From an uncultured bacterium (GTDB lineage Bacteria > Verrucomicrobiota > Kiritimatiellia > CAIKKV01 > CAITUY01), in contig CAITUY010000068.1 in the NCBI GenBank assembly GCA_903895695.1, forward strand, positions 1 to 47,248: DNA of 47,248 nt, in the 5' to 3' direction. Position numbers and translations under genes: made by a program. This document shows, piece by piece, positions 43,011-47,248 of this stretch; positions within the stretch are counted from its first letter, which is position 1, and the number at the start of each line of letters is the position of its first letter. The notes beneath the pieces are model-generated. The model ran no database searches, had not been told where the DNA came from, and saw nothing but the letters and a program-made list of their open reading frames with translations.

Positions 43011-43487
43011 TCAGCCCTCGCCGATGCCGCGGAAGAGCGCGACCAGGGCGTCGAGCGAGATCCCATAGAGGGCAACCTTGCGCTGATGGTCCGAGGTCAC
43101 CAGGATGCCTGTCAACACATGGTCCGGGCTGAACTGCGGGGCCAGCGCGCAATTGTGCAGCACCTGGTGGCACAGGAACGAGAGGTCATGCGCGGTTGTG
43201 CGGCCGGTGGCCAGATCGTAGAGTTGCTTCAGATCCTCGTCCCCCAGCCTGACGGTGCCGGCCGGCCGGCGCGCGGGAAAGGCGGTCAAGGTGACCGGCC
43301 GATGCACGGCAGCCTCGGACAGCAGGAAGCTGCCGATCAAGCGCCGAATGGCGTAGAACCCGAGCACGATTGACTCTTCGAGCTTGATTGCCGTTGGTTC
43401 CGTCCATCGTTTCGTGCCGCGTAGTTTGTCCAACGCGTCGGCCTGGTGGAGAAGGTGCTGTTTCCAGGGGTGGGACGTTGTGCTCAT
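43011..43487 (-). CDS. Hypothetical protein co-transcribed with the aldo-keto reductase
   Basis: The 158-residue protein is predicted helical: HPWKQHLLHQADALDKL, ESIVLGFYAIRRLIGSFLLSEAA, and FLCHQVLHNCALAPQF, and ends VALYGISLDALVALFRGIGEG. It has no signal peptide or known motif. ATG 43487 lies seven bases after the aldo-keto reductase stop, so they are probably an operon. Unclassified. Confidence concerns the coding call, not function. Confidence 0.6.
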   Translation of the reverse strand: MSTTSHPWKQHLLHQADALDKLRGTKRWTEPTAIKLEESIVLGFYAIRRLIGSFLLSEAAVHRPVTLTAFPARRPAGTVRLGDEDLKQLYDLATGRTTAHDLSFLCHQVLHNCALAPQFSPDHVLTGILVTSDHQRKVALYGISLDALVALFRGIGEG

Positions 43488-43494
43488 GGTTCGC

Positions 43495-44490
43495 CTACTT
43501 CTGGTTCAGGATCGCTTCGATGCGCGCCAATTCGACGGCGTCCAGCTTCGGGGCGGCGAGCGCCTTGACGTTCTCTTCGATTTGCGCCACGCGGCTGGCG
43601 CCGATGAGTGCCGAGGTCACGCGAGCGTCGCGCAGGACCCACGTGAGGGCCATCTGGGCGAGCGACTGTCCGCGGGCCTGGGCCAGTCCGTTCAGAGCCC
43701 GGATCTGGTCAAGCCGCTGAGGGGTGATGGCGTCTCGCTTGAGGAACCCGTGCGGCTTGGCAGCACGCGAATCGGCCGGGATGCCCTCCAGGTAACGGCC
43801 GGTTAGCATTCCCTGGGCGAGCGGGCAGAACGCGATACAGCCGATGCCCTCGTCGCCGAGCACGTTCAGAAGCCCGCCTTCAACCCAGCGGTTGAACATT
43901 GAGTAGCTGGGTTGGTGGATCAGACACGGGGTCCCCGCTTCCTTGAGCAGGCGCGAGGCCGTGCGCGTCTGTTCCGGGTTGTAGGATGAAACGCCGGCAT
44001 AGAGCGCCTTGCCCTGGCGGACGGCCTGGGCGAGTGCGGCCATGGTTTCTTCGAGCGGCGTCTCGGGGTCGGGCCGGTGGGAGTAGAAGATGTCGACGTA
44101 TTCGAGGCCCATGCGTTTCAGGCTCTGGTCGAGGCTGGCGATCACGTACTTGCGCGAGCCCCATTCGCCGTACGGCCCGGGCCACATGCGATAGCCGGCC
44201 TTGGTCGAGACGACCAACTCGTCGCGTAGGTCCGTGAAATCCGTCTTCAACACGCGGCCGAAGTTCTCTTCGGCCGAACCGGGCGGCGGGCCGTAGTTGT
44301 TGGCAAGATCGAAATGCGTGATGCCCAGGTCGAAGGCTTTGCGCAACATGGCGCGCTGGTTTTCAAGCGCATCCACGCCGCCGAAGTTGTGCCAGAGGCC
44401 GAGCGAGATTGCCGGCAGCTTGAGCCCGCTGCGACCGCAACGGTTGAAGGTGAGGGCGTCGTAGCGTGACGGGTTGGGGGTGTAGGCCAT
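43495..44490 (-). CDS. yghZ: Aldo-keto reductase, YghZ/Gpr-like
   Basis: A 331-residue enzyme closely resembling E. coli YghZ (L-glyceraldehyde 3-phosphate reductase): PAISLGLWHNFGGVDALENQR, THFDLANNYGPPPGSAEENFGR, VDIFYSHRPDPETPLEET. The catalytic tetrad is Asp61, Tyr66, Lys97, His138, all present. It reduces aldehydes such as L-glyceraldehyde 3-phosphate or methylglyoxal with NADPH. GGAGG before ATG 44490 fixes the start. The neighbours (a hypothetical gene after, nikR divergent before) give no pathway hint. Confidence 0.92.
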   Translation of the reverse strand: MAYTPNPSRYDALTFNRCGRSGLKLPAISLGLWHNFGGVDALENQRAMLRKAFDLGITHFDLANNYGPPPGSAEENFGRVLKTDFTDLRDELVVSTKAGYRMWPGPYGEWGSRKYVIASLDQSLKRMGLEYVDIFYSHRPDPETPLEETMAALAQAVRQGKALYAGVSSYNPEQTRTASRLLKEAGTPCLIHQPSYSMFNRWVEGGLLNVLGDEGIGCIAFCPLAQGMLTGRYLEGIPADSRAAKPHGFLKRDAITPQRLDQIRALNGLAQARGQSLAQMALTWVLRDARVTSALIGASRVAQIEENVKALAAPKLDAVELARIEAILNQK

Positions 44491-44597
44491 GGTAGTAATC
44501 CTCCGTTGGTAGCCTTTGTAGCAGGCCCGACCGCGCCGCGACAACCGAATTGATCGGCGTTGGACGATCGACGGTCATGGGTTGCACCTTTGCCTTG

Positions 44598-44686
44598 GGT
44601 AGGGCGACGGCATCCTTGCCGCGCCGTGACAGTGGCGCTCTTGTCGCGTTCCGGTTACGGCGGGGCGGGGACGCCCACGCCCTACC
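44598..44686. repeat. 89-bp element with inverted ends GGTAGGGCG/CGCCCTACC
   Basis: A perfect nine-base terminal inverted repeat, GGTAGGGCG (44598-44606) and CGCCCTACC (44678-44686), bounds a GC-rich segment between the divergent yghZ and nikR genes. The interior contains further G/C-rich blocks. It looks like a small non-coding mobile or REP-type element; a single copy in this window cannot prove it. The remaining 44491-44597 and 44687-44788 must hold the two divergent promoters, which I could not place with confidence. Confidence 0.4.
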
Positions 44687-44788
44687 TCGGATCTCCACCC
44701 GCCATGCGAAGTGCAAGATGCAGGTCGCAGTCCACGTTGCAGCAGGGACCGAACGTTGGTAGCATGGCCGCATTCCAATGAGGTAGCG

Positions 44789-45202
44789 ATGTCCATAGTC
44801 CGATTCAGTGTATCGCTCGACAAGGATCTGGTGGCCGGGTTCGACCGGAAGATCAAGGCCGAGCGTTGTCCGACCCGGTCCAAGGCCGTGGGGGATTTGA
44901 TCCGTTCCAGTTTGGTGCAGACGGAATGGCGGGCGGGCGAGGAGGTCGTCGGCGCCGTCGTGCTGGTCTACGATCACCACAAGCGCGAGGTCCTGCAGCG
45001 ACTCACCGACGTCCAGCACGACTGCCACGATGCCATCATCTCCACGCAGCACGTGCACCTGGACCACGACAACTGCATGGAGATCGTCGCCGTGCGCGGC
45101 AAACCCGCCGAGATCGAAGCCATCGTCAAACGTCTCAAGGCCGTCAAAGGCTTGAAGCACGTCTCGCTCGCCGCCGGCACGACCGGACGCCGCATCTCCT
45201 GA
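44789..45202 (+). CDS. nikR: Nickel-responsive regulator NikR
   Basis: The 137-residue protein has a ribbon-helix-helix DNA-binding N-terminus (VRFSVSLDKDLVAGFDRKI and CPTRSKAVGDLIRS, about 4-42) and a C-terminal ACT-like domain. The high-affinity Ni site His77, His88, His90, Cys96 (VQHDCHDA and QHVHLDHDNC) matches E. coli His76, His87, His89, Cys95 one for one. Ni-bound NikR represses nickel uptake genes. ATG 44789 follows AGGTAG. It precedes a HemP-like gene and CbiMN-type transport genes, so regulation of these is expected. Confidence 0.95.
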   Translation: MSIVRFSVSLDKDLVAGFDRKIKAERCPTRSKAVGDLIRSSLVQTEWRAGEEVVGAVVLVYDHHKREVLQRLTDVQHDCHDAIISTQHVHLDHDNCMEIVAVRGKPAEIEAIVKRLKAVKGLKHVSLAAGTTGRRIS

Positions 45203-45208
45203 GCCTCG

Positions 45209-45231
45209 GCCAACCCCTCTGGCGTTTTTTT
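45209..45231 (+). terminator. Rho-independent terminator after nikR
   Basis: GCCA (45209-45212) and TGGC (45220-45223) form a short stem with a seven-base loop, followed by G and T7 (45225-45231). The stem is weak but the T-run is clear. Confidence 0.5.
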
Positions 45232-45240
45232 ACTTGTTGG

Positions 45241-45267
45241 GTGTTACGTTTCCGTGATACGTATTAC
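45241..45267 (+). promoter_or_regulatory. Candidate NikR-binding site before the nickel-transport genes
   Basis: GTGTTAC (45241-45247), thirteen bases, GTATTAC (45261-45267). The half-site and spacing recall NikR sites described for some non-enteric bacteria (GTGTTAC-N13/14-GTAACAC, from memory); the right half matches five of seven. A second near-palindrome GTGATAC-GTATTAC lies at 45254-45267. It sits about 35-60 bases before the HemP-like start, a fitting operator position. Confidence 0.45.
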
Positions 45268-45301
45268 CGCAGATCGGAGCTGCGTCTATCAGGAGCAATG
45301 A

Positions 45302-45484
45302 ATGCAGGGAAAGGAGAACGAAAGGCGGATTGACGATCCGGGGGCAAAGAGCCTGAAAGTCGAGAACGGCATTCTCGACTCGGCTCAGCTCTTTGCCGAG
45401 GGCAACGAAGTGAAGATTCGTCACGAGGGGCAGCTATATAGCCTGCGACTGACGAAGAACAGGAAGCTCATTTTGAACAAGTAA
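45302..45484 (+). CDS. hemP: HemP-family small protein
   Basis: A 60-residue protein whose C-terminal half matches the HemP/HmuP pattern: LDSAQLFAEGNEVKIRHEGQLYSLRLTKNRKLILNK, with the conserved LF-G-EV-I-H-G-YxLR-T-KLIL-K spacing. HemP proteins usually sit in haem or iron uptake operons and promote expression of the transport genes. Here it precedes an outer-membrane protein and CbiM in a NikR-linked region, so a role in nickel uptake is likely but unproven. AGGAG (45291-45295) supports ATG 45302. Confidence 0.85.
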   Translation: MQGKENERRIDDPGAKSLKVENGILDSAQLFAEGNEVKIRHEGQLYSLRLTKNRKLILNK

Positions 45485-45596
45485 CGGCAAGGGCGGGTTC
45501 ACACCCGTCCGCCCCCAGCCAGCCATCAGCCAGCCAGGGAGTACAAAACTCGGGCGCGAGTCTTTCGCAGACTGCCCGACAGAAAGGAAGGCTGGG

Positions 45597-46415
45597 ATGA
45601 GTCAGGCTGGATACACGGTACGTGCAGGTGCGAGGAGTATCAGGAACTGGCTGGCGACTTGGCTGGCAATCAGCGGAGGGGCTGCGGCGTACGCCACTCT
45701 TCCTCTCGTTACCGATGAGGCAGATACACAGGACCCTGGTACCGTTCAGATCGAGGCGGGAGCAAGCTACGAGGCCGATTCCTCGTGCGATCATTACGAT
45801 ATCCCGATCACTCTGACCTACGGCGTCATGCCGCGGGTGGACGTAGCGGTCGGTCTGGGTGAGCAGTTCGAGTCGCGCGAGAATGACGACGGCCAGAAGG
45901 AGCGAGTCCATGGCATCGATGACCTTAACGTGGGGATGAAGTGGATGTTTTTTGAGGAATCGACCTGTCTGCCCCGTCAGACGATAGCCCCTTCCGTGAA
46001 GTTCCCCACTGCCGACGATGGGGACGACTTGGGGAGCGGGAAGACGGACTATGACCTGACATGGAAGGCGTCCAAGACCCTCGGCAAGGACATCGGCCTT
46101 CATGTCAACGCCGGCTACACCTGGGTGGGGCATAGGTCGGACGAAGACGTGGGTGACGTCGTCCATTGGGGCGTGGCCGTTGACTATCGACTTCTGGATT
46201 CGTTGCAGGGCATTGGCGAGATCTTTGGCGAAGAAGACATGAAGGAACGCGAGACAACTTGGCGGTACAATCTGGGGCTGCGCTGGGATGCCACGGACTC
46301 CCTCAGGTTGGTCGCGGCCGGCGGATCGAAGCTTTCAGGCGACGTCCCCGACTTCACAGCCACTGCCGGCGTGATCTGGGTGCTTGGCACCGGGAAAGCA
46401 GGCCCCAGCAAGTAA
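45597..46415 (+). CDS. Outer-membrane beta-barrel protein of the nickel cluster
   Basis: The 272-residue protein has a signal peptide (about 15-33, LATWLAISGGAAAYA), then repeating strands: GTVQIEAGASYEAD, YDIPITLTYGVMPRVDVAVGLGEQFE, DLNVGMKWMFFEE, IGLHVNAGYTWVGH, WGVAVDYRLLD, YNLGLRWDATDSLRLVAAGGSKL, and a final FTATAGVIWVLG. This matches the Phenol_MetA_deg/transporter-type barrel family of about 12 strands. Located between HemP and CbiM, it is a good candidate for outer-membrane nickel (or chelate) entry. AAAGGAAGG precedes ATG 45597. Confidence 0.78.
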   Translation: MSQAGYTVRAGARSIRNWLATWLAISGGAAAYATLPLVTDEADTQDPGTVQIEAGASYEADSSCDHYDIPITLTYGVMPRVDVAVGLGEQFESRENDDGQKERVHGIDDLNVGMKWMFFEESTCLPRQTIAPSVKFPTADDGDDLGSGKTDYDLTWKASKTLGKDIGLHVNAGYTWVGHRSDEDVGDVVHWGVAVDYRLLDSLQGIGEIFGEEDMKERETTWRYNLGLRWDATDSLRLVAAGGSKLSGDVPDFTATAGVIWVLGTGKAGPSK

Positions 46416-46431
46416 GAGAGAGGAAGACAAC

Positions 46432-47112
46432 ATGCATATTCCAGACGGATACTTGGGGCCGGCCACAAGCGGCGTTTTCTACGCCGTGATGGCCCCTCTA
46501 TGGGTAGCGGCCTCCCGAATCGTGAAGAAGACCCTGAAGGCGAAGCAAGTGCCGTTGCTGGCCATTGGCGCGGCGTTCAGTTTCGTGATCATGATGTTCA
46601 ACGTCCCCATTCCGGGGGGATCAACGGGGCATGCTGTGGGTGGCGTGCTGGTGGCGATCCTGTTGGGCCCCTGGGCGGCAATGATCGCAATCACCGTGGC
46701 GCTCGTGATTCAGGCGCTACTCTTCGGCGACGGAGGCATCACCGCCATCGGCGCCAATTGCTTCAACATGGCGGTGGTCATTCCGTTTGTCGGATACTGG
46801 ACCTACCGTCTGATCGGGGGCGGATCGGCAAAGGATTCGAAAAGGCGTGTGGTCGCGGCGTTCATTGCGGGCTATGTGGGAATCAATGTGGCAGCGTTCC
46901 TGGCAGGAGTGGAGTTCGGGCTGCAGCCCCATCTCTGCCACACGGCGTCCGGCCAGGCGCTCTACTGTCCGTACGGTCTGCGGATCGCCGTTGCAGCAAT
47001 GGCCGGGGAGCACCTGCTCGTGTTCGGATGGATCGAGGCCATCGTGACCGCACTGGTCATCAAGTATCTTCAGAAGCAGGCGCCGGAATTGATCGGACAG
47101 GAGGTGCGCTAA
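46432..47112 (+). CDS. cbiM: Nickel/cobalt ECF transporter substrate-binding protein CbiM
   Basis: This 226-residue membrane protein starts with MHIPDGYLGPATSG, the metal-binding N-terminus of CbiM/NikM (His2 is the key ligand together with the free amino group), and has about seven membrane helices. Characteristic GGSTGHAVGGVLVAILLGPWAA and FGDGGITAIGANCFNMA follow. The family captures Ni2+ or Co2+ for an energy-coupling-factor importer with CbiN/PDGLE, CbiQ and CbiO. NikR nearby argues for nickel. ATG 46432 has GAGGAAG upstream. Its stop overlaps the next start (TAATG). Confidence 0.95.
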   Translation: MHIPDGYLGPATSGVFYAVMAPLWVAASRIVKKTLKAKQVPLLAIGAAFSFVIMMFNVPIPGGSTGHAVGGVLVAILLGPWAAMIAITVALVIQALLFGDGGITAIGANCFNMAVVIPFVGYWTYRLIGGGSAKDSKRRVVAAFIAGYVGINVAAFLAGVEFGLQPHLCHTASGQALYCPYGLRIAVAAMAGEHLLVFGWIEAIVTALVIKYLQKQAPELIGQEVR

Positions 47113-47248
47113 TGAAACTGACAACAAAACTGTGGATTGGCCTTGGCGTCTTAGTCCTTCTCTCGCCTTTGGGCCTCATTCTGCCGGACCGCTTCAAGGC
47201 CGGCAGCGCGTGGGGAGAATGGGGCGCGGACGAAATGGAGAAGTTGGT
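47112..47248 (+). CDS. CbiN/PDGLE-type transporter subunit, truncated by the window end
   Basis: Only the first 45 codons are visible: KLTTKLWIGLGVLVLLSPLG is a membrane helix, followed by LILPDRFKAGSAWGEWG. This matches the PDGLE-type or CbiN subunit that pairs with CbiM. In this family a Gly-Leu-x-x-Ala-Trp-Gly-Glu-Trp stretch is typical. The one-base overlap with cbiM indicates coupling. The remaining part, and probably cbiQ/cbiO, lie outside the window. Confidence 0.85.
   Translation, partial: MKLTTKLWIGLGVLVLLSPLGLILPDRFKAGSAWGEWGADEMEKL

Overview
The window looks like a chromosomal segment of a GC-rich, Gram-negative, anaerobic or fermentative bacterium. Evidence for an outer membrane: many lipoproteins with lipoboxes, LpoB and YcfL homologues, two or three outer-membrane beta-barrel proteins and a surface-repeat protein. 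Evidence for anaerobic metabolism: a multisubunit [FeFe] hydrogenase. The gene content (CsgG-type lipoproteins, [FeFe] hydrogenase, many toxin-antitoxin pairs) would fit an uncultured member of the PVC group such as Kiritimatiellota/Verrucomicrobiota, but that placement is a guess from general resemblance. No rRNA, tRNA, CRISPR array or complete insertion sequence was recognised.

Layout. 0-3.2 kb: two tiny hypothetical genes, a MazEF-type toxin-antitoxin pair, and a broken SPFH/band-7 gene. 3.2-11.3 kb: a membrane protein, then a dense co-directional block of eight envelope genes, mostly lipoproteins (an unknown lipoprotein, three CsgG/FlgT-like proteins, YcfL, LpoB, two LPP20-like proteins) plus an LA_2272-type surface-repeat protein. 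11.4-13.1 kb: a GT-C membrane glycosyltransferase. 13.2-18.9 kb: a three-gene NAD(P)-linked [FeFe] hydrogenase operon whose middle gene is a NuoF-GltD fusion. 19.0-25.8 kb: an orphan receiver protein, aroK and pyrC on the minus strand, then the housekeeping run rpmH-rnpA-yidD-yidC-plsY-gpsA. 25.9-31.0 kb: a beta-barrel protein, a glycosyltransferase with a discoidin-like tail, a small membrane protein, an orphan YejB-like permease and a DUF89 phosphatase. 31.1-37.2 kb: an accessory region with four toxin-antitoxin-like pairs interleaved with a secreted hydrolase-like protein, a metallophosphoesterase and a signal-peptidase-I homologue lacking the catalytic serine. 37.3-42.4 kb: a minus-strand operon of a CsgG-like protein, a complete sugar-type ABC importer and a lipoprotein. 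42.5-44.5 kb: two unknown proteins and an aldo-keto reductase. 44.8-47.2 kb: nickel homeostasis (NikR, HemP-like protein, outer-membrane protein, CbiM, start of CbiN/PDGLE), cut by the window end.

How parts may work together (inference). The hydrogenase operon could couple H2 to NADH and, through the fused GltD module, to NADPH or ferredoxin. The nickel cluster would supply a nickel enzyme encoded elsewhere, because [FeFe] hydrogenase itself needs no nickel. The 4-11 kb lipoproteins and the CsgG-like gene at 41.4 kb suggest a sizeable investment in outer-membrane or peptidoglycan-associated complexes. Two likely single-base frameshifts in the first 2 kb suggest either decay or sequence errors there.
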